Source: Flammeovirgaceae bacterium UBA5008
GTDB lineage: Bacteria > Bacteroidota > Bacteroidia > Cytophagales > Cyclobacteriaceae
Assembly: GCA_002398365.1 (NCBI GenBank)
Contig: DGYK01000020.1
Location: 1 to 25,873 of the forward strand
Length of the DNA: 25,873 bases
Reading direction: 5' to 3'
The position numbers were made by a program, and so were the translations under genes. Shown in pieces: positions 16,257 to 24,194 of the stretch. The notes under the pieces were generated by a model. It searched no databases, was not told the DNA's origin, and worked only from the letters and a program-made list of their open reading frames with translations. Within the stretch, counting starts at the first letter, position 1, and each line of letters opens with the position of its first letter.

Positions 16257-17270
16257 ATGAAAAATATTTTAGTAACAGGTGGAGCTGGTTTTATCGGCTC
16301 TAATTTTATCCCCTATATTTTAACAGAGCACAACAATTACCATGTTGTAAACTTGGATGCTTTGACTTATGCCGGAAACACCAAAAATCTGGAAGAAGTA
16401 AAGGATAACAGTCGCTATACTTTTGTGAAAGGAGATATTTGCGATCGTGCCCTTGTTGAGCAATTGTTTGCCAACTATCAATTCGATGGAGTGATGCATT
16501 TTGCCGCTGAGTCGCATGTGGATAATTCCATTCATGGCCCGGAAGCATTTATTCGAACAAATGTGTTTGGAACATTTACATTACTTGATGTTGCTCGCAA
16601 GAGTTGGATGGAAGCTCCTTTTCAATTTAAGCAAGGCGCTGCCGCGAAACGTTTTTTGCATGTTTCTACAGACGAAGTATTTGGTTCGCTGGGAGCAACA
16701 GGTTTGTTTACAGAAACAACTCCGTACGCACCGAATAGCCCGTATTCAGCGTCTAAGGCGAGTAGCGATTTGATGGTGCGCAGTTATTTTCATACCTACG
16801 GAATGAATGTTGTGACAACCAACTGTTCGAATAATTACGGACCCAAGCAGCATTCAGAGAAACTCATTCCTACAATTATCCGAAAGGCTTTGGCTGAGCA
16901 ACCTATTCCGATTTATGGCGATGGTAAAAATGTGCGCGATTGGTTGTATGTTTTGGATCACTGCACAGGTATCGATTTGGTTTTTCAGAAAGGAAGAAGC
17001 GGAGAAACGTATAACATTGGGGGTAACAACGAGCGCAATAATAATCAGATTGTCGATCGAATTTGCACGATCTTAGATCAACAAAAGCCAAGGCTTAATG
17101 GAGAGTCATATAAAAAGTTGATAACGTTTGTTCAGGATCGTGCAGGTCATGACAAACGCTATGCCATCGATGCAACCAAAATCACAACTGAACTTGGCTG
17201 GAAGCCATCACAAACTTTTGATCGCGGTATTGAAAAAACAATTGATTGGTATTTATCACAAAATAGTTGA
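16257..17270 (+). CDS. rfbB: dTDP-glucose 4,6-dehydratase
   Basis: RfbB/RmlB turns dTDP-glucose into dTDP-4-keto-6-deoxyglucose with a bound NAD. From ATG 16257 the protein has 337 residues and starts MKNILVTGGAGFIGSNF, as in the family. A longer frame from TTG 16227 adds ten unconserved residues that overlap the rfbC stop and was not used. HFAAESHVDNSI (81-92) is the family signature; catalytic Asp139/Glu140 lie in STDEVFG, and Tyr163/Lys167 in SPYSASK. Further matches are CSNNYGPKQHSEKLIP and GDGKNVRDWLYV. The final reductase of the rhamnose pathway, rfbD, is not next to it or anywhere in the window. Confidence 0.95.
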   Translation: MKNILVTGGAGFIGSNFIPYILTEHNNYHVVNLDALTYAGNTKNLEEVKDNSRYTFVKGDICDRALVEQLFANYQFDGVMHFAAESHVDNSIHGPEAFIRTNVFGTFTLLDVARKSWMEAPFQFKQGAAAKRFLHVSTDEVFGSLGATGLFTETTPYAPNSPYSASKASSDLMVRSYFHTYGMNVVTTNCSNNYGPKQHSEKLIPTIIRKALAEQPIPIYGDGKNVRDWLYVLDHCTGIDLVFQKGRSGETYNIGGNNERNNNQIVDRICTILDQQKPRLNGESYKKLITFVQDRAGHDKRYAIDATKITTELGWKPSQTFDRGIEKTIDWYLSQNS

Positions 17271-17280
17271 GGTAACAACG

Positions 17281-17313
17281 TTTTGTTAGATTGGCTTGAA
17301 CCTAGTAACTTTA
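17281..17313 (+). promoter_or_regulatory. Probable promoter before the glycosyltransferase-pheS genes
   Basis: TTTTG (17281-17285) as a -33 element is followed by 20 bases and then TAACTTTA (17306-17313), one base off the Bacteroidota -7 consensus TAnnTTTG. It lies in the only sizeable gap after rfbB and would start RNA around 17320, just before the proposed start of the membrane transferase. Box match and spacing are seen; activity is inferred. Confidence 0.5.
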
Positions 17314-17335
17314 CTATAAACCTAACCCTACAGTT

Positions 17336-18382
17336 ATCATACGGTTATTCCTTTATACGGCCATCGCATTTCTGATTTCGTTTTTATTTTTCCCTGTACT
17401 CATAAAAATATTGAAGCAGTGGAAAATTTACGATTCACCGGGTCAGCATAAAATACACACTACGTTTACTCCAAGTCTCGGGGGTGTAGCAATTTTTGCA
17501 GGAGCACTTTTTGCTCTCATGATTTCATTGTCACTGAAAAACTGGATGGATAGTAAATATCTGTTCATATCGATTTCACTTATGTTTTTTATTGGGTTGC
17601 GCGATGATGTGTTGGCACTCACGCCAAAGCAAAAATTGTATAGCCAGTTTTTACCGGTTTTCTTGCTGGTGTTTTTGAATGGAGCCACACTCAACTCTAC
17701 TTATGGCATTGTAGATCTTCCGTTCATTCCTGTTTGGATTGTGTGGATCATTTCCGTACTCACTCTCGTAATATTGACAAATGCATACAATCTTATTGAT
17801 GGACTCGATGGATTAGCTGGGAGCATTGGAATTATTTCACTTACATTTTTTGGTCTTTGGTTTCATTCAGTGGGTGAGGAAACATTCGGACTTATTGCTA
17901 TGACTTTTGCTGGACCGTTGCTAGCATTTTTGTTTTTTAATTGGCAACCGTCTAAAATTTTTATGGGCGATACCGGGGCACTTATGATAGGATTCTTATT
18001 GTCATTTATGGCAATCCAGTTCATCAATACCAACTATAATTTACCGACAGGTCATCCTTCAAAATTTCAAGCTTCTGTCTCTACAGCGGTGGCGGTGGTA
18101 ATCATCCCCGTATTTGATACATTGCGTGTAATCATTCTACGCTTGCGAAAAATGCAGTCACCATTCAAAGCAGATCGCAATCACTTGCATCATCAGTTTT
18201 TAAATTTAGGATTTAATCATTCTAAATCGGTATTGACACTTTCAGCCATCAACCTGTTTTTTATTGGCATGGCTTGGATATTGCGTGATTTTACAGACCA
18301 TGTAATATTGCCTTTGATTGTGTTAATTTGTCTGGCTATAAATTATATTTTGAAAAGAGCACAAGCGGCTCGAGCGCACTAA
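17336..18382 (+). CDS. Undecaprenyl-phosphate sugar-1-phosphate transferase (MraY/WecA/TagO family)
   Basis: This multi-pass membrane enzyme moves a sugar-1-phosphate from a UDP-sugar to undecaprenyl phosphate, starting a lipid-linked glycan. The family motifs follow in order: DSPGQHKIHTTFTPSLGG, DDVLALTPKQKL (the DDxxG-like metal site), NLIDGLDGLAGS with the catalytic Asp pair, FMGDTGALMIGF, and RNHLHHQ near the C-terminus. About ten or eleven membrane helices are present. The frame is open from 17309 and encodes an obvious first helix (IRLFLYTAIAFLISFLFFPV) before the first common start codon, TTG 17411. There is no ATG or GTG in this part. I place the start at ATC 17336 (348 residues) as the best guess; ATA 17339 and CTG 17372 are alternatives. 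TTG 17411 would lose helix 1. It ends one base before pheS. Confidence 0.85.
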   Translation: MIRLFLYTAIAFLISFLFFPVLIKILKQWKIYDSPGQHKIHTTFTPSLGGVAIFAGALFALMISLSLKNWMDSKYLFISISLMFFIGLRDDVLALTPKQKLYSQFLPVFLLVFLNGATLNSTYGIVDLPFIPVWIVWIISVLTLVILTNAYNLIDGLDGLAGSIGIISLTFFGLWFHSVGEETFGLIAMTFAGPLLAFLFFNWQPSKIFMGDTGALMIGFLLSFMAIQFINTNYNLPTGHPSKFQASVSTAVAVVIIPVFDTLRVIILRLRKMQSPFKADRNHLHHQFLNLGFNHSKSVLTLSAINLFFIGMAWILRDFTDHVILPLIVLICLAINYILKRAQAARAH

Positions 18383-18383
18383 T

Positions 18384-19406
18384 ATGGAAGAAAGAGTAAG
18401 AAAAATTGAAGAAGAGGTAAAGGCCTTTCTGGTAGCCAGCAAAGAGGATCTCGAAAACTTTCGATTGAAATTTATCAGCAAGAAGGGAGAAGTCTCTGCA
18501 TTGTTTGACGATCTCAAGCAAGCTTCTGTAGACGAAAAGAAAAAAATTGGCAAAGTGCTGAATGAATTGAAACAACTCGCTGAAGGCAAATTCAAGCAGC
18601 TTCAGGAAAAAATAGAAAGCAATTCGGATTCGACTGGTAGCCAAATCGATTTATCGCTGCCCGTTATACCGAACAAAGTGGGCAATCTTCATCCATTAAA
18701 CTTAACACGGTACCGCATTATCGAAATTTTTGAACGACTTGGCTTCAATGTTTCGGATGGCCCCGAAGTAGAAGACGACTGGCATAATTTTACAGCACTC
18801 AACTTTGCCGAGAACCATCCGGCCCGTGAGATGCAGGATACATTCTTCGTTGAGAAGAATCCGGATGTTTTGCTCCGCACACACACATCCAATGTGCAGG
18901 TGCGTTTGATGAAAAATCAAAAGCCACCTATTCGTTCTATCATGCCAGGACGCGTGTATCGCAATGAAGCGATTTCAGCGCGTGCTCATTGTTTCTTCCA
19001 TCAAGTGGAAGGATTGTATGTAGATAAGAATGTCGGCTTTTCCGATTTGAAACAAACACTCTATCATTTTGCAAAAGAAATGTTTGGACAAGAGACAAAA
19101 ATTCGTTTGCGTCCTTCATTCTTTCCATTTACAGAACCAAGTGCAGAAATTGATATTTCATGTTTGATCTGCCATGGCAAAGGTTGCAATGTGTGTAAGT
19201 ACAGCGGTTGGGTAGAGATTGCGGGCTCCGGTATGGTGCATCCGCACGTCTTGAAAAATGGCGGCATCGATCCGGAAGAATACACCGGATTCGCATTTGG
19301 TATGGGCATTGAGCGCATTACCATGTTGCGGTATAGTATCAATGATTTGCGTTTGTTTTCCGAAAATGATCTTCGCTTTTTAAGGCAGTTCAAGTCGGTG
19401 ATATGA
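18384..19406 (+). CDS. pheS: Phenylalanyl-tRNA synthetase alpha subunit
   Basis: PheS is the catalytic subunit that charges tRNA-Phe, together with PheT (not in this window). The 340-residue protein has an N-terminal coiled-coil arm (1-80), which binds tRNA. The class II core follows: GPEVEDDWHNFTALN, motif 2 around GRVYRNEAISARAHCFFHQVEG (about 189-210), FFPFTEPSAEID, and motif 3 GFAFGMGIERITML (302-315). Four cysteines, C260-x2-C263-x4-C268-x2-C271, form a likely metal knuckle found in many bacterial PheS proteins. The gene begins one base after the transferase stop and overlaps the next gene by 4 bases (ATGA). Confidence 0.97.
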   Translation: MEERVRKIEEEVKAFLVASKEDLENFRLKFISKKGEVSALFDDLKQASVDEKKKIGKVLNELKQLAEGKFKQLQEKIESNSDSTGSQIDLSLPVIPNKVGNLHPLNLTRYRIIEIFERLGFNVSDGPEVEDDWHNFTALNFAENHPAREMQDTFFVEKNPDVLLRTHTSNVQVRLMKNQKPPIRSIMPGRVYRNEAISARAHCFFHQVEGLYVDKNVGFSDLKQTLYHFAKEMFGQETKIRLRPSFFPFTEPSAEIDISCLICHGKGCNVCKYSGWVEIAGSGMVHPHVLKNGGIDPEEYTGFAFGMGIERITMLRYSINDLRLFSENDLRFLRQFKSVI

Positions 19407-20260
19407 GCCAACCGATTCAAACAGTAGCTGTGGTAGGAGCCGGCACAATGGGGCAAGGGATTGCTCAGGTGTGCGCGATGAGTGGCTTCAAAACTATTCT
19501 GTTTGATATTGATTCTGCCCTTTCGCAAAAAGCACTTGCTGCCATCAATCAAAATCTGGAGACAGCGCTTGCTAAAGGAAAGCTGACTACGGATGCAAAG
19601 CAACGAACACTAGAATTGCTCAGTGCATCTAAAAATATTTCCGAATTGAAAGTGGATTTGGTAATAGAAGCTGTGGTTGAAAGATTGGAAGTAAAGCAAC
19701 AGCTTTTTGTTCAACTTGAATCAATCAACCAAGGCCGAGCCATTTTAGCATCCAATACATCCTCTATCTCGATTACTCAGATTGCTTCTGCATTAAAACA
19801 TTCTCAGCAGTGTGTAGGATTACATTTTTTTAATCCGGCACACTTGATGAAATTGGTGGAAGTAGTGAACGGAGCGGCAACAGATCCCGCTGTGGTTTTG
19901 CAAATGAAGAATTTTGCACAATCACTTTCAAAAATTACAGTAGAAACAAAAGATTCGCCCGGCTTCATCGTTAATCGGGTGGCCCGCCATTATTATGTGG
20001 AGGCATTGAAGTTATTAGAAGAAGGTGTTGCCGATGTGGCCACGATTGACAAGCTTATGCGATCGGCTGGTTTTAAAATGGGACCATTTGAATTGATGGA
20101 TTTGATTGGGATTGATATCAACTTTGCGGTGACATCCTCTTTGTATCAATCTTTTTTTCAAGATTCAAAATTCAGACCGAGCCGCATTCAACAGCAAAAA
20201 GTTTTGGCCGGCCATTTGGGTAGAAAAACAGGCAAAGGATTTTATGAATATGGAAAGTAA
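19403..20260 (+). CDS. 3-hydroxybutyryl-CoA dehydrogenase family enzyme
   Basis: This soluble NAD-dependent enzyme oxidises or reduces 3-hydroxyacyl-CoA/acetoacetyl-CoA (PaaH/Hbd group) in fatty-acid or butyrate-type metabolism. The 285-residue length is standard. The NAD loop is GAGTMGQGIAQ (12-22). VIEAVVERLEVKQQLF and ASNTSSISI (116-124) supply the catalytic serine region. GLHFFNPAHLMKLVEVV (139-155) contains the catalytic His141-Glu153 pair. DSPGFIVNRV and GRKTGKGFYEYGK end the two domains in the usual way. It overlaps pheS by 4 bases, so the two are translated together, although they share no evident pathway. Confidence 0.93.
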   Translation: MSQPIQTVAVVGAGTMGQGIAQVCAMSGFKTILFDIDSALSQKALAAINQNLETALAKGKLTTDAKQRTLELLSASKNISELKVDLVIEAVVERLEVKQQLFVQLESINQGRAILASNTSSISITQIASALKHSQQCVGLHFFNPAHLMKLVEVVNGAATDPAVVLQMKNFAQSLSKITVETKDSPGFIVNRVARHYYVEALKLLEEGVADVATIDKLMRSAGFKMGPFELMDLIGIDINFAVTSSLYQSFFQDSKFRPSRIQQQKVLAGHLGRKTGKGFYEYGK

Positions 20261-20720
20261 ATTGGCTTCAAGTTTCAGTTTTCAAGCTTCCAGTAGCAGA
20301 AACAGCGCCAAGCTGTCGATCACTGGCGGTTTCATGTTTTTAGCCGTGATGATATTTTCTGCACATGATACCCAAGCTCAAGCTTCCTTTGCACCAATCA
20401 ATATCAACTTAACCTATCCACAATACCAGCGACTAAAACTCGATGGAGGTTATCATTACATCGATGACGGTGGAATGCAGGGAATTATTCTTTACCGGCA
20501 AGATGAGAATACTTACATCGCGTACGAACGGCTGTGTTCGTTGGATGATGAGCCTCCCGTGAGCGTGGATGGTTCGGGCTTGTTTATGAAAGGGTGCAAC
20601 TCCACGTATAGTTTTTCAGATGGTTACCCAACAGGCGGACCTGCAACTAGGCCACTCATGAAATACAGAACTTCTTTAACAGGAAATACGCTGGTGATTA
20701 CCGATGAGATGGCGTTTTGA
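20244..20720 (+). CDS. Secreted Rieske-fold-like protein without His ligands (hypothetical)
   Basis: This 158-residue protein has a hydrophobic segment (about 26-40) and a probable cleavage site at TQA-Q, so it is likely exported. The mature part contains GLFMKGCNSTYSFSDGYPTG followed by GPATRPLMKY and a final NTLVITDE. This layout resembles the end of Rieske [2Fe-2S] domains (CxxHG.xF...G....GPA..PL..Y). Where Rieske proteins have Cys-x-His and Cys-x2-His, this one has Cys98-Ser-Leu and Cys118-Asn-Ser-Thr, so both His ligands are absent. It probably does not hold a normal cluster; two lone cysteines could form a disulphide. The start is uncertain: ATG 20244 overlaps the previous gene by 17 bases; ATG 20250 and ATG 20334 are alternatives. 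Family assignment is inference. Confidence 0.6.
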   Translation: MNMESKLASSFSFQASSSRNSAKLSITGGFMFLAVMIFSAHDTQAQASFAPININLTYPQYQRLKLDGGYHYIDDGGMQGIILYRQDENTYIAYERLCSLDDEPPVSVDGSGLFMKGCNSTYSFSDGYPTGGPATRPLMKYRTSLTGNTLVITDEMAF

Positions 20721-20724
20721 TTTG

Positions 20725-20748
20725 GTAAGGAATCTTTAAAGTTCTTAC
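20725..20748. terminator. Possible bidirectional hairpin in a convergent gap
   Basis: GTAAG-G-AA (20725-20732) and TTCTTAC (20742-20748) form an imperfect stem around the self-complementary CTTTAAAG. It fills the 28-base gap between two convergent genes and ends exactly at the ABC transporter stop. There is no real T-tract on either side, so terminator function is only a suggestion. Confidence 0.3.
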
Positions 20749-22533
20749 TCACTCCACCTCCTCTACCTGCATTTGTTTTTCATACAGTTCTTTGTACACA
20801 CCATTGTGTGCTAATAAACTTTCGTGGGTGCCTTCTTCTACCATGTTGCCATCGTGCAATACAATAATTTTATTGGCGAGCTTGGCGGAGGAAACACGGT
20901 GAGAAATAATAATTGAAGTTCTTCCTTGCATGATTTTCTTCATGCTGTTGAGGATGGTGTTCTCCGTTTTTGTATCCACGGCAGAAAGCGCATCATCTAA
21001 AATTAAAATCTTCGGCTCACGTGCAATGGCGCGCGCAATAGACACGCGTTGCTTTTGTCCACCGGAGAGCGTGATGCCTCGTTCACCTACGCGCGTAGCA
21101 AAAGTTTGTGGAAAGCCCATAATATTGTCGTACACATCGGCATCTTTAGCAGCCTTGATTACTTTCCCTTCGTCCGGTGTCTTTAAACCAAAAGCAATGT
21201 TATTGAAAATCGTATCACTGAATAAAAACACATCTTGCGGCACAATGCCCAATTGACTGCGCAAGCTTATCAGTTCATATTGCTTAATAGGAATGTCATC
21301 AATGCGAATTTCACCTTCAGTTGCATCATACAATCGGGCAACCAGATTAGACACGGTACTTTTGCCGGAGCCGGTAGTTCCAATAATCGCGAGTGACTCG
21401 CCTTTTTCAATCGTGAACGAAATATTTTTCAAAGCCTTAATACCGGTATCAGGATAGATGAACGAAACCTGCTTGAATTCAATTTTGCCCGTAAGGTTTT
21501 TCTGAAGATTTTTTTCGGATACAATATCAGTTTTGGTTCGTAAAAATTCGTTAATCCGCTTTTGCGATGCCTCGGCTCGTTGCACCAAACTACTCGTCCA
21601 TCCAAGCGAAGTCACCGGCCAGGTAAGTAGGTTCACATAAATAATAAACTCAGCAATGTTTCCAAAAGTGAGTCTACCATTAATCACCTCCACACTACCG
21701 GCATAGACAGTCAGCACAGTGCTAAGTCCTACCAATCCCATGATCAATGGAAAGAAAAGAGCTTGTACTCGTGTTAGCTTCAGCGATTGGCGTTTATACT
21801 CATTACTCTCTTGTGTGAAATTAGCTACCGACTCTTGTTCGCGAGTAAAAGATTTGAGTACCCGAATGCCTGAAAAAGCTTCTTGCACAAACGTGCTCAA
21901 CCTCGACTGACTTTTTTGAATCATCTCTGAGCGGTGCTCGATAATGTTATTCACATAAAAAATACTGATCGACAAGATTGGCAACGGAATGAGCGCATAC
22001 CAAGTCAGTTTTGCGCTGATGCTGAACATAATCGGAATCAGCATCATGAAAAGTGTAATTAGCGTAAGCCCGTACATGATGGAAGGGCCTAGATACATTC
22101 GCACTCTGCCGACATCTTCGCTGATGCGGTTCATCAAGTCGCCCGTATTGTTTCTGCGGTAAAAACTGAGCGGCAGTGTTTCGTAGTGTTCAAAGATTTC
22201 GTTTTTGAGATCGTACTCGATCAGTCGGCTCATTACAATGAGAGTTTGGCGCACCAGATAGAGAAAGAATCCGCGCAGCAAAGCCATTCCTAAAATCAAC
22301 AAAGCGTAAATTAAAATGCCACGGGCAAACACATCGAAAAATTCACCTTGAGCGGCCGTGTTTTCAAAAGAGCGATAAATGCGAATGTTGTCAACCACTA
22401 AATCAATGGAGTGACGCACCATTTGTGCGGGCAAAATTTGAAAGATGTTGGAGATGATCACCCAAATCAACCCCAGAATGAGCGGTTTTTTGTACTTGTA
22501 GAAATATTTATTGAGATAACTGAGTTCGTGCAT
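20749..22533 (-). CDS. ABC half-transporter, exporter type (MsbA/MdlA-like)
   Basis: This exporter subunit has an N-terminal six-helix membrane domain (about 15-320) fused to an ATPase domain (about 350-585), 594 residues in all. The ATPase has Walker A GTTGSGKST (385-393), Q-loop Gln433 (VPQDVF), signature LSGGQ (489-493), Walker B ILILDD (509-514) and H-loop His545. The residue after the Walker B Asp, normally the catalytic Glu, is Asp514 (LDDALSAVD). That form occurs in MdlA/YheI-type subunits, which often work as heterodimers. The substrate is unknown: lipid, drug or peptide are possible. It is a single gene, convergent with the Rieske-like gene and divergent from nusB across 125 bases. 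Confidence 0.93.
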   Translation of the reverse strand: MHELSYLNKYFYKYKKPLILGLIWVIISNIFQILPAQMVRHSIDLVVDNIRIYRSFENTAAQGEFFDVFARGILIYALLILGMALLRGFFLYLVRQTLIVMSRLIEYDLKNEIFEHYETLPLSFYRRNNTGDLMNRISEDVGRVRMYLGPSIMYGLTLITLFMMLIPIMFSISAKLTWYALIPLPILSISIFYVNNIIEHRSEMIQKSQSRLSTFVQEAFSGIRVLKSFTREQESVANFTQESNEYKRQSLKLTRVQALFFPLIMGLVGLSTVLTVYAGSVEVINGRLTFGNIAEFIIYVNLLTWPVTSLGWTSSLVQRAEASQKRINEFLRTKTDIVSEKNLQKNLTGKIEFKQVSFIYPDTGIKALKNISFTIEKGESLAIIGTTGSGKSTVSNLVARLYDATEGEIRIDDIPIKQYELISLRSQLGIVPQDVFLFSDTIFNNIAFGLKTPDEGKVIKAAKDADVYDNIMGFPQTFATRVGERGITLSGGQKQRVSIARAIAREPKILILDDALSAVDTKTENTILNSMKKIMQGRTSIIISHRVSSAKLANKIIVLHDGNMVEEGTHESLLAHNGVYKELYEKQMQVEEVE

Positions 22534-22658
22534 GGTGCGATAAAAACGAAAGGTAATAGTTTTGGTTCATTTGGAGGCTTGCAGAATTTTTGATTTTTCG
22601 GTTTTATATGTTGCACCGCAAGTAGTAATTTGCAGGCTCATTCAACGTTCTTTACCAA

Positions 22659-23780
22659 ATGCTCAACAGACGCACCATTCGCATCAAGATTATGCAATCT
22701 ATCTTTGCTTTCGAGCAATGCAAAGAAGCCAACTACCAGCTCGCCCTCGACTTAATTGAAGAACGTTTCAAACCAGACTTAAACAGCATGGAAGTGCAGG
22801 ACAAAGCCCTTCTGCGCCAGCGACATAAAACAGCCAAGTCCGTTTTTGAAAGCCGCTTTCAAGGAACACCCAAAGAAGTAACAGAGCCCATCATTACGAA
22901 AGTAGTGGATGAAGCCATGGATTTGTACACCAAACAAGTGAAGAAGGACAAGGCGTATCTGGGCAAGAACAGCATCACAGAGATTTTAAAATTGACAGAA
23001 ACCTACCATCATACACTTGGTCTGATTATCGCTTTCGCGGAAGTAGCCGCCAGTGATAAAAAACCGGTGCATGGTAAGTTGATCAGTATGCCCATCATCA
23101 AAGCATTTTTAGAAAATGAGGAACTAAAGAAAGAATTGCTTCGCACAGCCGGATGGAACAATGAAATGAATTTGGTGCGCGATTGGTTTCGTGAGATCGT
23201 AAAAGAAGACAAGGAGTATCAGAAATTTATTGAACTAAAGGAAGCCGATGCGGAAGCACAACGCGCATTCCTAAAACATTTGCTTCGTAAAATCATTTTG
23301 GCCAGCAATGCCATCAACGATTACTTTGACGAGCAAGACATTCGCTGGGCCGAAGACAAAGACATCATTAAAAGCTTGGCGGATAAAACCATTAAGTCAT
23401 TCGATGGCGACAAAATTGAATTGCAAAAGGTGTCTCTTGATTGGGAAGACGACAAGCAGTTCATCGACAAACTCTATGAAAATACCATTGAATTGGATCA
23501 AGAATTCAAAGACCTGATTGCATCGAACACTAAAAATTGGGAAGTAGACCGTCTCCCACTCACCGATCGGGTGATTCTGGAGATGGCGATAGCCGAAATG
23601 ATCAGTTTCCCAAACATTCCGGTGAAAGTGACCATTAATGAATATATCGAATTGGCAAAGGAATACAGCACGCCTAAGAGCCGGCAGTTTATCAACGGTA
23701 TTTTGGATGTGCTATCCAAGAAAATGAAAGATTCAGGGGCATTAAAAAAGAGCGGAAGAGGCCTGATTGACAATAAATAG
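22659..23780 (+). CDS. nusB: NusB family transcription antitermination factor, long form
   Basis: NusB binds boxA RNA with NusE/S10 and supports antitermination, mainly of rRNA operons. The 373-residue protein has two recognisable NusB parts. Residues 1-20 (MLNRRTIRIKIMQSIFAFEQ) are like the first NusB helix. Residues about 258-358 are the conserved C-terminal half (DRVILEMAIAEMISFPNIPV, INEYIELAKEYS, RQFINGILDVLSKK). Between them lies an insertion of about 200 residues rich in charged helices. E. coli NusB has about 140 residues; longer forms are usual in Bacteroidota. It is followed by the YtxH gene after 58 bases. Confidence 0.9.
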   Translation: MLNRRTIRIKIMQSIFAFEQCKEANYQLALDLIEERFKPDLNSMEVQDKALLRQRHKTAKSVFESRFQGTPKEVTEPIITKVVDEAMDLYTKQVKKDKAYLGKNSITEILKLTETYHHTLGLIIAFAEVAASDKKPVHGKLISMPIIKAFLENEELKKELLRTAGWNNEMNLVRDWFREIVKEDKEYQKFIELKEADAEAQRAFLKHLLRKIILASNAINDYFDEQDIRWAEDKDIIKSLADKTIKSFDGDKIELQKVSLDWEDDKQFIDKLYENTIELDQEFKDLIASNTKNWEVDRLPLTDRVILEMAIAEMISFPNIPVKVTINEYIELAKEYSTPKSRQFINGILDVLSKKMKDSGALKKSGRGLIDNK

Positions 23781-23807
23781 AGTGTCTTTTAAATAGTGGA
23801 AAGCTAT

Positions 23808-23815
23808 TATCTTTG
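23808..23815 (+). promoter_or_regulatory. Possible -7 promoter element before the YtxH gene
   Basis: TATCTTTG matches TAnnTTTG exactly and lies 23 bases before the ATG at 23839. No clear TTG is found at the expected distance upstream. An imperfect AATAG/CTATT hairpin overlaps its upstream side. Confidence 0.4.
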
Positions 23816-23838
23816 TAACCTTCTAAGAACTGAAACCT

Positions 23839-24147
23839 ATGAGTAAAAAAGGAAGTAATGCGCTAATGGCTTTTTTGGCGGGAGCTGCGGTGGGTGCCGT
23901 TTTGGGGATTCTTTATGCCCCGGATAAGGGCTCAAATACCCGCGAAAAGCTCTCTTATAAATTAGACAAGTACAAAAAATTGCTGGAAGATTATCTGGCC
24001 GACTTGGTATCAGGAAAAGAGACCCCTCTTACCACAGAAGCCAAATCGCAGGGCCAAAAAGTGGTGACCGAAGCACAGGACAAGGCACAGCAATTATTAA
24101 ATGATGTGGACGCGCTATTGGAACAACTGCGAGGCAAGAACAGTTAA
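23839..24147 (+). CDS. YtxH-domain small membrane protein
   Basis: The 102-residue protein has one glycine/alanine-rich membrane segment (about 8-26, ALMAFLAGAAVGAVLGILYAP). This is the hallmark of YtxH/gas-vesicle-like proteins, including the APDKGSNTREKL turn. A charged helical tail that may form a coiled coil (about 35-99) follows. YtxH proteins are linked to general stress in Firmicutes, but the molecular role is not known. It sits between nusB and the DUF1573 gene. Confidence 0.8.
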   Translation: MSKKGSNALMAFLAGAAVGAVLGILYAPDKGSNTREKLSYKLDKYKKLLEDYLADLVSGKETPLTTEAKSQGQKVVTEAQDKAQQLLNDVDALLEQLRGKNS

Positions 24148-24194
24148 AGATTTGTTAAACCCGATGCCGAAAGATTAATTCGGTGTGAATCAAT

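Noticed and set aside
8788..17270. Nucleotide-sugar block as a horizontally acquired island
   Set aside because: I see no integrase, transposase, tRNA or direct repeats at its edges, and by eye base use is similar to the flanks; a composition analysis would be needed to reopen this.
19161..19196. Four-cysteine knuckle of PheS as an unusual insertion
   Set aside because: Such a Cys-x2-Cys...Cys-x2-Cys element occurs in PheS of many bacteria, so it is not notable here.
22626..22632. TAATTTG before nusB as a -7 element
   Set aside because: It is one base short of the consensus spacing and has no TTG at a proper distance.
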